Assembly (NCBI GenBank): GCA_030448105.1
Contig: JAUJNP010000009.1
Coordinates: forward strand, 1 to 64,000
Source: Acidimicrobiales bacterium
GTDB taxonomy: Bacteria; Actinomycetota; Acidimicrobiia; Acidimicrobiales; Iamiaceae
Length of the DNA: 64,000 bases
Reading direction: 5' to 3'
In this document: one piece after another, positions 51,386 through 59,401 of the stretch
Numbering within the stretch: the stretch's first letter is position 1
How the letters are laid out: the number at the start of each line of letters is the position of its first letter
Made by a program: the position numbers and the translations under genes
Notes under the pieces: model-generated
The model's input: only the letters and a program-made list of their open reading frames with translations
Database searches by the model: none
Told to the model about the DNA's origin: nothing

Positions 51386-51820
51386 CTAGCAGGGCCAGGG
51401 GGCCTCGCCGCGGGCGATGGCGGCAACGTCGGCGAGGGTGGAGCCCTCGAGGAGTCGGCGCATGGCGTCGCCCACGTCGGCCCAGATGGCGAGGAGCACG
51501 CACTGGCCTTCGTGGTCGCAGGCGCCGTCCTGGTGCGGCTCCCCGAAGTCACCCACGGCGATGGGCCCGTCCACCGCGCTGACGATCTGGGCGAGGGTGA
51601 TGGCCGCCGGCGGGGCGGCGAGCACGTAGCCGCCGCCCACCCCGCGCTTCGAGCGGACCAGCCCGGCCCCCTTGAGGGCGAGGAGGATCTGCTCGAGGTA
51701 GGGCTGGGGGAGGCCGGTGCGCTCGGCGATGTCTCGGACCGACGTCGGTGCCTCACCCGGGTGCAGCGCGAGCGACAGCAGCGCCCGGCAGGCGTAGTCG
51801 CCGCGGGTGGACACCTTCAT
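51386..51820 (-). CDS. Rrf2-family transcriptional regulator
   Basis: A protein of 144 residues with a winged-helix domain (STRGDYACRALLSLALHP, TGLPQPYLEQILLALKGAGLV, KRGVGGGYVLA). Cysteines are at CDHEGQC; the third cysteine of the IscR-type cluster is missing (Trp is near that place), although the protein ends in WPC. It could sense iron-sulfur or redox state with two or three cysteines. ATG 51820 has TACGAT six bases upstream. It is single and divergent from the phosphodiesterase gene. Confidence 0.9.
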   Translation of the reverse strand: MKVSTRGDYACRALLSLALHPGEAPTSVRDIAERTGLPQPYLEQILLALKGAGLVRSKRGVGGGYVLAAPPAAITLAQIVSAVDGPIAVGDFGEPHQDGACDHEGQCVLLAIWADVGDAMRRLLEGSTLADVAAIARGEAPWPC

Positions 51821-51826
51821 GGCGCC

Positions 51827-51832
51827 ATCGTA
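51827..51832 (-). promoter_or_regulatory. -10-like TACGAT, leaderless start of rrf2
   Basis: On the minus strand TACGAT is followed by six bases and the ATG at 51820. Confidence 0.45.
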
Positions 51833-51943
51833 CGGCCGGGAGGTCGGCCGACCGGCGACTGCAGTTCGGGTGAGACCAGCCGATAGGTTCACCGATCGAC
51901 GCCGCGTCGAGGCCGGCGGTGCCGGCGGCGAGAGGAGGATGGC

Positions 51944-53044
51944 ATGGGAGACCACCCGTTGCTCCCAGACTATGGCGGCGCATGCATCGCCAACATCGTG
52001 CCTGCCCTGCTCGAGCCGGCCGACTCCGTGCCTGGGTGGTTGCCGGCCGAGGCGGCCGAGGCCGACCAGGTCGTGCTCCTCGTCCTCGACGGCCTGGGCT
52101 GGGACCAGCTCGGTGAGCGTCGCCACCTGGCGCCCACCCTGGCCGCCATGACGGGCGGTGCCATCTCGAGCGTCGTGCCCTCCACCACCGCCACCGCCCT
52201 CACGTCGATCGCCACCGGCATGGCCCCGGGGGAGCACGGGGTGGTGGGCTACCGCCTGGCCGTCGACGGCGAGGTCCTGAACGTGCTGCGGTGGTCCACG
52301 CCGGCCGGCGATGCCCGGCGCCGGATCGATCCCGACGCCTTCCAGCCGCACCCGGCGTTCTGCGGTCAGCGGCCGCCGATCGTCACCAAGGCCGAGTTCG
52401 TCCGGTCGGGCTTCAGCGGCGCCCACCTGTCGGAGGTCCGCTTCCACGGCTACCGCGTGCCGTCGTCGCTCGTCACCGAGCTGCGCCGCCAGCTCGGCGC
52501 CGGTGAGCCCTTCGTCTACGCCTACTACGACGGGATCGACAAGGTGGCCCACGAGTACGGCCTGGGGGAGTTCTTCGACGCCGAGCTGGTCGCCGCCGAC
52601 CGCCTGGTGGCCGACATCGCGGCGGCCCTGCCGCCCGGCGCCGCCCTGGTCGTGACCGCCGACCACGGCCAGGTGGAGGTGGGTGACCGGGTGGTCGAAC
52701 TGCACCCCGAGGTCCTGAGCTCGGTGTCCTACCAGTCGGGGGAGGGGCGCTTCCGCTGGCTGCACGCCCGTCCGGGACGGGCCGCCGCCCTCCACGACGC
52801 CGCCATGGCCCACCACGCCGACTGCGCTTGGGTGCGCACCCTGGACGAGACCGTCCACGAGGGCTGGTGGGGTCCCACCGTGAGCCCGGCGGCCCGCGCC
52901 CGGCTCGGCGATGTGGCCATCGTGGCCCGTGACGACATCGCCTTCGTCGACCCCACCGACACCGGTCCGTTCCACCTGGTCGGCCGGCACGGGTCGCTGA
53001 CCTCGGCCGAGATGCGGGTGCCGCTGCTGGTGGGCACGGCCTGA
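51944..53044 (+). CDS. Type I phosphodiesterase / nucleotide pyrophosphatase (alkaline phosphatase superfamily)
   Basis: A protein of 366 residues. Metal and nucleophile residues are in VLLVLDGLGWDQL (first Asp), the nucleophile Thr region VPSTTATALTSIATG, YYDGIDKVAHEYG (Asp and His), VTADHGQ (Asp and His) and VGRHGS (last His). No signal peptide or transmembrane helix, so it is probably cytosolic. The substrate is unknown. The gene has a possible -10 TAGGTT at 51884-51889 and precedes the proteasome activator gene by 10 bases. Confidence 0.9.
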   Translation: MGDHPLLPDYGGACIANIVPALLEPADSVPGWLPAEAAEADQVVLLVLDGLGWDQLGERRHLAPTLAAMTGGAISSVVPSTTATALTSIATGMAPGEHGVVGYRLAVDGEVLNVLRWSTPAGDARRRIDPDAFQPHPAFCGQRPPIVTKAEFVRSGFSGAHLSEVRFHGYRVPSSLVTELRRQLGAGEPFVYAYYDGIDKVAHEYGLGEFFDAELVAADRLVADIAAALPPGAALVVTADHGQVEVGDRVVELHPEVLSSVSYQSGEGRFRWLHARPGRAAALHDAAMAHHADCAWVRTLDETVHEGWWGPTVSPAARARLGDVAIVARDDIAFVDPTDTGPFHLVGRHGSLTSAEMRVPLLVGTA

Positions 53045-53054
53045 GGGTGACAGA

Positions 53055-53594
53055 GTGCGGCCCATGAGCGACCCCCAGGCTACGCCCTCCACCGAAGGGC
53101 CCATAGCCCACGCCGAGCTGGTCACCGATCCCGCCGACGTCCCCGGTGGCGCCCCCGAGGACACCGGCGAGCGCCGGGAGGCGGTCGAGGAGCCGGCCAA
53201 GGTGATGCGGATCGGGTCCATGATCAAGCAGTTGCTCGAAGAGGTCCGGGGGGCCGAGCTCGACGAGCCGGCCCGGGGTCGCCTCAAGGAGATCTACGAG
53301 ACGTCGATCGCCGAGCTGGGCCAGGCGCTGTCACCGGACCTGCGCGACGAGCTGGACCGTGTGACCAGCCCGTTCGCCGACGGCGACTCCCCGTCCGGCG
53401 CCGAGCTGAGAGTGGTCCAGGCCCAGCTCGTGGGGTGGCTGGAAGGCCTCTTCCACGGCCTCCAGGCCGCGCTCTTCGCCCAGCAGATGGCAGCCCGGGC
53501 CCAGCTGGAGGACATGCGCCGCCAGCTGCCGGCCGGCCAGGCTCCCGGAGCCCAGGTGGGGGCCGACCCCGAGCGCGGCGGCACCTACCTCTAG
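53055..53594 (+). CDS. bpa: Bacterial proteasome activator (PafE/Bpa, DUF2587)
   Basis: A protein of 179 residues. The conserved core KVMRIGSMIKQLLEEV, LKEIYETSIAELGQALSP, ELRVVQAQLVGWLEGLFHG and FAQQMAARAQLEDMRRQLP is diagnostic. The C-terminal GGTYL is close to the GQYL motif that docks into the 20S proteasome. The protein is an ATP-independent ring activator that opens the 20S gate and helps degrade misfolded proteins. It implies a proteasome in this organism, although no prcAB gene is in the window. GTG 53055 has a gaggg site; ATG 53064 is the alternative. Confidence 0.93.
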   Translation: MRPMSDPQATPSTEGPIAHAELVTDPADVPGGAPEDTGERREAVEEPAKVMRIGSMIKQLLEEVRGAELDEPARGRLKEIYETSIAELGQALSPDLRDELDRVTSPFADGDSPSGAELRVVQAQLVGWLEGLFHGLQAALFAQQMAARAQLEDMRRQLPAGQAPGAQVGADPERGGTYL

Positions 53595-53630
53595 CGCGGC
53601 CGCGCCGCGCGGCCACCTCGCGCGGCCGCC
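53595..53630. terminator. GC palindromic repeats after bpa
   Basis: Three copies of gcgcggcc (53595, 53607, 53620) with inverted ggccgcgc pairing partners. Such blocks follow several genes in this window and probably terminate transcription. Confidence 0.45.
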
Positions 53631-53679
53631 CAGCGCGGGCCGTCGAGCGCGGGCACCGGCAGGGGTGCACCCCCTCTGC

Positions 53680-53685
53680 TACCGT
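53680..53685 (+). promoter_or_regulatory. -10-like TACCGT upstream of dnaE
   Basis: TACCGT 84 bases before the dnaE ATG; no clear -35. If it is used, the transcript would include the inverted repeat at 53711-53738. Confidence 0.3.
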
Positions 53686-53710
53686 CCGAATCACAGCCGT
53701 GTCATTCGTC

Positions 53711-53738
53711 CACAGGCGGGGGACAACCCCTGTGGAAC
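53711..53738. promoter_or_regulatory. Inverted repeat with DnaA-box-like hexamers before dnaE
   Basis: tccacagg (53711-53718) and cctgtgga (53731-53738) form a perfect 8-bp inverted repeat. The left arm with its flank, tcgtccaca, differs by one base from the actinobacterial DnaA box TTGTCCACA; a third tgtgga lies at 53744-53749. It could be an operator for replication control or only an RNA hairpin. Confidence 0.4.
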
Positions 53739-53768
53739 GGCTGTGGAAGCCGCCGAACCGGAGCTCGC

Positions 53769-56700
53769 ATGGGCGATACCTACTCCCACCTGCACGTCCA
53801 CACCGAGTACTCCATGCTCGACGGGGCCGCCCGGGTGCACGAGGTGGTGGAGGCGGCGGCGGCCGACGGTCAGCCCGCCATCGGCATCACCGACCACGGC
53901 AACATGTACGGCGTCCTGCCGTTCTACAAGGCGGCCAAGGCAGCCGGCATCAAGCCCATCATCGGCAGCGAGCTCTACCAAGCCTACGAGCACCGCAGCG
54001 AGCGGATCAACGTGCGGGGCCGGATCGACGACACCGGCGGGGAGGGCGAGGGCGGCCGCAAGCCCTACTACCACCTCACCGCGCTGGCCGAGAGCTACAC
54101 CGGCTACCAGAACCTCATTCAGCTCTCCAGCCGGGCCTTCCTGGAGGGCTACTACCGCCAGCCCAAGGTGGACTGGGAGCTGCTCGACGCCCACAGCGAC
54201 GGCATCATCGCCACCACCGGCTGCCTCGGCGGCCACGTCCTCCAGGAGCTGCAGCGACCCGACCGCAACGCCGACGAGAGCTTCGACGCCGCCCTGAAGA
54301 AGGCCGGTCGCCTCCAGGACATCTTCGGACGCGACAACCTGTTCGTCGAGCTCCAGGACCACGGCCTCCCCGAGCAGCGCCGCACCAACCCGCTCCTGGG
54401 CGAGATCGCCCGCAAGCTGGGAGCGCCGCTGCTGGCCACCAACGACAGCCACTACACGGCCCGCCACGACGCCGAGGCCCACGACGCCCTGCTGTGCGTG
54501 CAGACCGGTTCGTTGATGGCCGACGAGGGCCGCTTCAAGTTCTCCGGTAACGACCACTACCTGAAGACCGCGGAGGAGATGCGCCGCCTCTTCCGCGAGG
54601 TTCCCGAGGCGTGCGACAACACGCTGTGGATCGCCGAGCGGGCCAACGTGGAGATCGAGTTCGGCCAGCCCCTGCTCCCGGACTTCCCGTTGCCGCCCGG
54701 CTCCACCGACGCCGGCGCCTACCTGCGCGAGCTCACCTTCGCCGGGGCCAGGGAGCGCTGGGGCGAGTCGCTGCCCGACGCGGTGGTGGAACGTCTGGCC
54801 TTCGAGCTGTCGCTCATCGCCGACATGGGCTTCGCGTCCTACTTCCTCATCGTCTGGGACCTCATCCGCCACGCCCGCGAGAACGGCATCCGGGTGGGGC
54901 CGGGCCGCGGGTCGGCGGCGGGCTGCGCGGTGGCCTACTCCCTGCGCATCACCGACCTCGACCCCATCCGCTACGACCTGCTCTTCGAGCGCTTCCTCAA
55001 CCCGAGCCGCATCTCCATGCCCGACATCGACATGGACTTCGACTCCCGCTATCGCGACGAGATGATCCGCTACGCGGCCGAGCGCTACGGGCGCGACCAC
55101 GTCGCTCAGATCGTCACCTTCTCCACCATCAAGGCCAGGGCCGCGGTGCGCGACGCAGCACGCGTGCTCGGCTATCCCTACGCCCTCGGCGACAAGGTGG
55201 CCAAGGCGATGCCGCCCCTGGTGATGGGCCGCGACACCCCGCTCTACGCCTGCCTCACCCAGGACGAGAAGTACCTCGACGGCTACCGGGTGGCCACCGA
55301 CCTGCGCCAGATGTACCACGAGGACCCCGACGCCCAACGGGTGATCGACGTGGCCAAGGGGCTGGAGGGGTTGCGCCGCCAGGCCGGGATCCACGCCGCC
55401 GCCGTGGTCATCACCAAGGACACCCTCACCGAGTACCTCCCCATCCAGCGCAAGCCCGAGGCCGGTCAGGCGCCCGAGGAGGCGCCGGTCGTCACCCAGT
55501 ACGAGATGGGCGGGGTGGAGGAGCTCGGCCTCCTCAAGATGGACTTCCTCGGCCTGCGCAACCTCGACGTCATCACCGACACCGTCGAGCTGATCCGGTC
55601 GTTCCGGGGGGTCGAGCTCGACATCGACGCCGTCGCCCTCGACGACGACGCCACCCTGGCCCTGCTCCGCCGGGGCGAGTCGATCGGCGTCTTCCAGCTC
55701 GAGGGTGCCCCGATGCGGGCGCTGATGCGCTCGCTCGCCCCCACCAGCTTCGACGACGTCGCCGCCCTGGTGGCCCTCTACCGGCCGGGCCCGATGGCGG
55801 CCAACATGCACAACGACTACGCCGACCGCAAGAACGGCCGCAAGCCCGTCACCACGTTCCACCCCGACGCCGACGAGGCCCTGGCCGACACCTGGGGGCT
55901 CTGCATCTACCAGGAGCAGATGATGCGCCTGGCCCAGCGCTTCGCCGGGTTCACGCTGGCCGAGGCGGACAACCTGCGCAAGGCGTGCGGCAAGAAGAAG
56001 CGCGACCTCATGGCGGCCGAGCGGGCCCGGTTCGAGGACGGCTGCGAGCGCACCGGGTACGGCCGCAAGCTGGGCAAGGAGGTGTTCGACATGATCGAGG
56101 CCTTCGCCGACTACGCCTTCACCAAGAGCCACGCCTACGGCTACGGCCTGGTCGCCTACCAGACCGCCTACCTCAAGGCCCACCACCCGGTGGAGTACCT
56201 GGCCGCCCTGCTCACCAGTGTGAAGGCCAGCCAGGAGAAGGCGGCGGTCTACCTCAACGAGTGCCGCCAGATGGGCGTGCCGGTGCTGGTGCCCGACATC
56301 AACCGCTCGCAGTCGGACTTCGTGCCCGCCCGCCTCGACGACGGCGCCGAGGTCATCCCCTTCGGCCTCTCCGCGGTGCGCAACGTGGGGACCGGTCTCG
56401 TCGCCCAGATCGTGACCGAGCGCGACGCGGCCGGTCCCTACACCCACTTCTACGACTTCTGCGACCGGGTGCCGTTGGGGGTGCTCAACAAGAAGACGTT
56501 GGAGTCGCTCATCAAGGCAGGGGCGTTCGACTCCCTCGGCCACCCGCGCCGGGGGCTGCTCGCTTCCTTCGAGGGCATCGTCGACCGCACCGTGGCCCGT
56601 CGCCGCGAAGCCGACATGGGGGTGATGACCCTCTTCGGCGACCTGGTGGACGACAAGGGCGGGGCCGGCTACGAGGATCGGCCCCCGATCCCCGCCCTCG

Positions 56701-57320
56701 ACTTCGACAAGGCCGACAAGCTCCGCTACGAGAAGGAGATGCTCGGCCTCTACGTGAGCGACCACCCCCTGATGGGCGCCGAGGCGGCCCTCGCCCGGCG
56801 CACCGACTGCAGCATCTCCGACCTGGCCGACGCCGAGGACAGCACGGTCAAGGTGTGCGGCGGCGTGGTCACCTGCCTGCAGCGCAAGTGGACCCGCAAG
56901 GGCGACCTCATGGCCGTGTTCACCCTCGAGGACCTGCAGGGGTCGATCGAGGTGATGGTGTTCCCCCGCACGATGAGCGAGGTCGGCCACAAGCTGGTCG
57001 ACGACGCCGTGGTGTGCGTGAAGGGGCGGCTCGACACCAGGGAGGACCAGCCCAAGCTGATCGCCCTGGAGGTCGACCGGTTCGAGCCGGTGCTCGACGG
57101 CGCCCCGCCGCTGCGGCTCAAGCTCCCCCCCAACGCCCTCACCGACGAGCTGGTCGCCACCCTGCAAGGCCTCCTGCGCCGGTTCCCGGGCAGCTCCCCG
57201 GTGTTCCTGCACGTCGGCGACCAGCGGGTGCTGCGCCTGCCCGACTCCTGGTGCGCGGAGGTCGGGTCGGGGTTGCTGGCCGAGTTGCGGGTCCTCCTCG
57301 GCTCGGCCGCCATCCTTTGA
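53769..57320 (+). CDS. dnaE: DNA polymerase III alpha subunit
   Basis: The replicative polymerase, 1183 residues. The PHP domain (HLHVHTEYSMLDG, ITDHGNMYG) keeps its metal-binding residues, so it may proofread. The polymerase core shows GPGRGSAAGCAVAYSLRIT and the catalytic aspartates D419 and D421 in MPDIDMDFD; RRQAGIHAAAVVI is the family fingers motif. After the polymerase core are the HhH and OB domains (KVCGGVVTCLQRKWTRKG). It is DnaE1 type, without an ImuB-type neighbour. ATG 53769 begins the usual MGDTYSHLHVHTEYS. Confidence 0.97.
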   Translation: MGDTYSHLHVHTEYSMLDGAARVHEVVEAAAADGQPAIGITDHGNMYGVLPFYKAAKAAGIKPIIGSELYQAYEHRSERINVRGRIDDTGGEGEGGRKPYYHLTALAESYTGYQNLIQLSSRAFLEGYYRQPKVDWELLDAHSDGIIATTGCLGGHVLQELQRPDRNADESFDAALKKAGRLQDIFGRDNLFVELQDHGLPEQRRTNPLLGEIARKLGAPLLATNDSHYTARHDAEAHDALLCVQTGSLMADEGRFKFSGNDHYLKTAEEMRRLFREVPEACDNTLWIAERANVEIEFGQPLLPDFPLPPGSTDAGAYLRELTFAGARERWGESLPDAVVERLAFELSLIADMGFASYFLIVWDLIRHARENGIRVGPGRGSAAGCAVAYSLRITDLDPIRYDLLFERFLNPSRISMPDIDMDFDSRYRDEMIRYAAERYGRDHVAQIVTFSTIKARAAVRDAARVLGYPYALGDKVAKAMPPLVMGRDTPLYACLTQDEKYLDGYRVATDLRQMYHEDPDAQRVIDVAKGLEGLRRQAGIHAAAVVITKDTLTEYLPIQRKPEAGQAPEEAPVVTQYEMGGVEELGLLKMDFLGLRNLDVITDTVELIRSFRGVELDIDAVALDDDATLALLRRGESIGVFQLEGAPMRALMRSLAPTSFDDVAALVALYRPGPMAANMHNDYADRKNGRKPVTTFHPDADEALADTWGLCIYQEQMMRLAQRFAGFTLAEADNLRKACGKKKRDLMAAERARFEDGCERTGYGRKLGKEVFDMIEAFADYAFTKSHAYGYGLVAYQTAYLKAHHPVEYLAALLTSVKASQEKAAVYLNECRQMGVPVLVPDINRSQSDFVPARLDDGAEVIPFGLSAVRNVGTGLVAQIVTERDAAGPYTHFYDFCDRVPLGVLNKKTLESLIKAGAFDSLGHPRRGLLASFEGIVDRTVARRREADMGVMTLFGDLVDDKGGAGYEDRPPIPALDFDKADKLRYEKEMLGLYVSDHPLMGAEAALARRTDCSISDLADAEDSTVKVCGGVVTCLQRKWTRKGDLMAVFTLEDLQGSIEVMVFPRTMSEVGHKLVDDAVVCVKGRLDTREDQPKLIALEVDRFEPVLDGAPPLRLKLPPNALTDELVATLQGLLRRFPGSSPVFLHVGDQRVLRLPDSWCAEVGSGLLAELRVLLGSAAIL

Positions 57321-57405
57321 CCCACGGGGCCGAGTTGCACGCTGGGCCGTCTCCCGCTGGACTAGAGGCCTCCACAGACGGCTCAACCGGGGGATCGAGG
57401 GACCG

Positions 57406-58074
57406 ATGACGATCGAGGTCGAGACCAAGGACTGCACTGCGTTGGGTGACGCGGAGCTGGCCGAGATGGCCGACCTGTGCGCCGACGGCCCCAGCCGTTA
57501 CGAGGCCGGGCTGCTCTCCAAGCAGGCGGAGTCCTGGGTCCTCATAACCCTGGTCCGCGAGAACGAGCGCCTGAAGGGCTTCTGCTTCAGCACCCTGGAG
57601 CGCATCGGTGGGACGCCGGCGGTGATCCTCGGGCTGGCGTCGGTGAAGCGCACCGCCCGCCGTGACCCGGTGCTGAAGGCGATGATGACCGATCAGCTCC
57701 GCCGGGCGGTGCTGGCCTTCCCCGACGAGGACGTGCTCGTCGGCACCCGCCTCGTCACCGCCGCCGGCTACGAGGCCTACCGGGCCCTCACCGACGTCGT
57801 GCCCCGCCCGGGCTACGTGGCCACCGGCGAGGAGCGGGCGTGGGGCCGTCGCCTGGCCAAGCGGTTCGGCATCGAGAACGGCACCTACGACGAGCGCACC
57901 TTCGTGGTGAAGGGCGACGAGTCCTACCCGCTGGCCTTCGACCACGACAGCCTCAAGCCGGACAAGCTCGATCCCGAGCTGGGGACGATCTTCGCCGCCG
58001 TCGACGCCGCCCGGGGCGACTCGCTGATCGCCTTCGGCTGGGCCCTCGCCGACGACCTGGTGAAGTTGGCCTAG
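57406..58074 (+). CDS. Conserved protein of unknown function
   Basis: A protein of 222 residues, with no signal peptide or membrane helix. I do not recognise it. The pattern (VLITLVRENERLKGFCFSTLERIGGTPAVILG, in separate short segments, then GTRLVTAAGYEAYRAL) could be an acetyltransferase-like (GNAT) fold, where a beta-strand pair and an AAGYEAYRAL helix resemble the acceptor part, but no CoA-binding Q/RxxGxG/A loop is obvious. The ATG at 57406 has a gaggga site. It lies alone between dnaE and a nitroreductase gene. Confidence 0.8.
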   Translation: MTIEVETKDCTALGDAELAEMADLCADGPSRYEAGLLSKQAESWVLITLVRENERLKGFCFSTLERIGGTPAVILGLASVKRTARRDPVLKAMMTDQLRRAVLAFPDEDVLVGTRLVTAAGYEAYRALTDVVPRPGYVATGEERAWGRRLAKRFGIENGTYDERTFVVKGDESYPLAFDHDSLKPDKLDPELGTIFAAVDAARGDSLIAFGWALADDLVKLA

Positions 58075-58085
58075 CCGCTCGGCGG

Positions 58086-58100
58086 GCGCCCTTCGGGCGC
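58086..58100. terminator. GC hairpin after the unknown gene
   Basis: gcgccc-ttc-gggcgc, 6-bp perfect stem, 12 bases after the stop at 58074. Confidence 0.55.
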
Positions 58101-58129
58101 TGGCCCGACGATGCAGGGCAGAAGCGGGC

Positions 58130-58726
58130 ATGGAGCTGACCGACGTCATCGCCCGCCGGCGGATGGTGCGGTCGTTCACGGGCGAGCCGGTCGCTCCCGC
58201 CGTGCTCGACCGCCTGCTCGACGGCGCCCGGCGGGCGCCCTCGGCGGGCAACACCCAGGGCACGGCGTTCGTGGTGCTGGAGGCCGACGCCACCCGGCGG
58301 TACTGGGACACCACCCTGCCGGCGGCGGGCCGGGCGACGTTCGCCTTCCCGGGCCTGCTGCGGGCGCCGGTGCTGGTGGTGGTGGTCTGCTCGCCGGCGG
58401 CCTACGTCGAGCGCTACGCCGAGGCCGACAAGGCGGGCACGGGTCTCGGCGCCGGCCCGGTGGAGTGGCCTACGCCGTACTGGTACGTCGACGCCGGGAT
58501 GGCGGTGCAGACCCTGTTGCTCGGCGCGGTGGACGCTGGTCTGGGAGCCTGCTTCTTCGGGCTGTTCGCCCACGAGGCCGCCGTGCTCGGAGCCCTCGGC
58601 GTGCCCGAGGGCTGGCGAGGGGTCGGCACCGTGGCCCTCGGCCATGCCGCCGCCGACCGTCCGGGCCGCTCCGCCGGGCGAGCTCGACGGACGCCCGCAG
58701 AGGTGGTCCACCGCGGCCGATGGTGA
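58130..58726 (+). CDS. Nitroreductase-family FMN protein
   Basis: A protein of 198 residues. RRRMVRSFTGEPV at the N-terminus and GARRAPSAGNTQG (FMN phosphate and ring contacts) are typical; DAGMAVQTLLLGAVDAGLGACFFG is the conserved helix. The protein probably forms an FMN-binding dimer that reduces nitro-compounds, quinones or other electrophiles with NAD(P)H. Substrate is unknown. The stop converges on the poly-gamma-glutamate hydrolase gene. Confidence 0.9.
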   Translation: MELTDVIARRRMVRSFTGEPVAPAVLDRLLDGARRAPSAGNTQGTAFVVLEADATRRYWDTTLPAAGRATFAFPGLLRAPVLVVVVCSPAAYVERYAEADKAGTGLGAGPVEWPTPYWYVDAGMAVQTLLLGAVDAGLGACFFGLFAHEAAVLGALGVPEGWRGVGTVALGHAAADRPGRSAGRARRTPAEVVHRGRW

Positions 58727-58756
58727 CGCTGTCGGCTCGGCTCCCGGAGCCGCCGG

Positions 58757-59401
58757 TCAGACGCGGGGCCGGCCCGACTCGGCCGACGTCCACGCTCGGG
58801 CGGCGGCGGCCAGCCCGGCTACCAGGGCCTCGGCGTCGGGACAGAGGCGGGCCTCGCGCCGCGACGGGTGGCCCTCCCAGAACGGCCCGCAGCCCCGCAC
58901 CCTCGGGGGCAGCTCGAGCTGGGCTCCGCCCCCGGTAGGCACGTTCACCGGGTTGGCGGGGTGCAGGCCCCGCAGAGCGGCGGGGATGGCGGCCAGGTCG
59001 TCCACCACCTCGTAGCCGGGCAGGGCGGTGCGGAGGTGGCCGGCCACGTGACCGGCCAGCCGGCGATTGGCTCCCCCGAGGAGCAACGTGGTCCAGCGCC
59101 CCGCCCGGCCGTAACCGTGGACGGCCACCGCCACCTCCACGTGGGCCAGGAACGCGTCCAGTGCCGGTGAGGCGGTGCGGCAAACACGGGCCGAGGGGAT
59201 GTGCCAGCGCAGGTCCGGCGGTTGGCGCACGGCGTAGCAGGAAGCGCCCGCCGTCTCCGCCGCCTGCGCCGCCACCACGTCCGTGCCCGCCTCGAGGTTG
59301 CCGCCGTGGAAGGCCAGGAAGCCGAAGCGGCTCCGCAGCTCGAGGTCTTCCTCCACCCCGGGGAGGGCGAGCAGCTCGGCGAAGGAGGACCGGGGGGTCA
59401 C
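58757..59401 (-). CDS. Poly-gamma-glutamate hydrolase family protein (PghP-like)
   Basis: A protein of 214 residues. The pattern [53 protein letters not shown] with RV at the end matches phage-type poly-gamma-glutamate hydrolases (DUF867), which are zinc peptidases; the His/Glu in HGGNLE and His in VHGYG are candidate zinc ligands. The family degrades capsule-like poly-gamma-glutamate. No signal peptide is visible, so the role here is unclear. GTG 59401 overlaps the stop of the YyaL gene by 4 bp and they form an operon. Confidence 0.82.
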   Translation of the reverse strand: MTPRSSFAELLALPGVEEDLELRSRFGFLAFHGGNLEAGTDVVAAQAAETAGASCYAVRQPPDLRWHIPSARVCRTASPALDAFLAHVEVAVAVHGYGRAGRWTTLLLGGANRRLAGHVAGHLRTALPGYEVVDDLAAIPAALRGLHPANPVNVPTGGGAQLELPPRVRGCGPFWEGHPSRREARLCPDAEALVAGLAAAARAWTSAESGRPRV

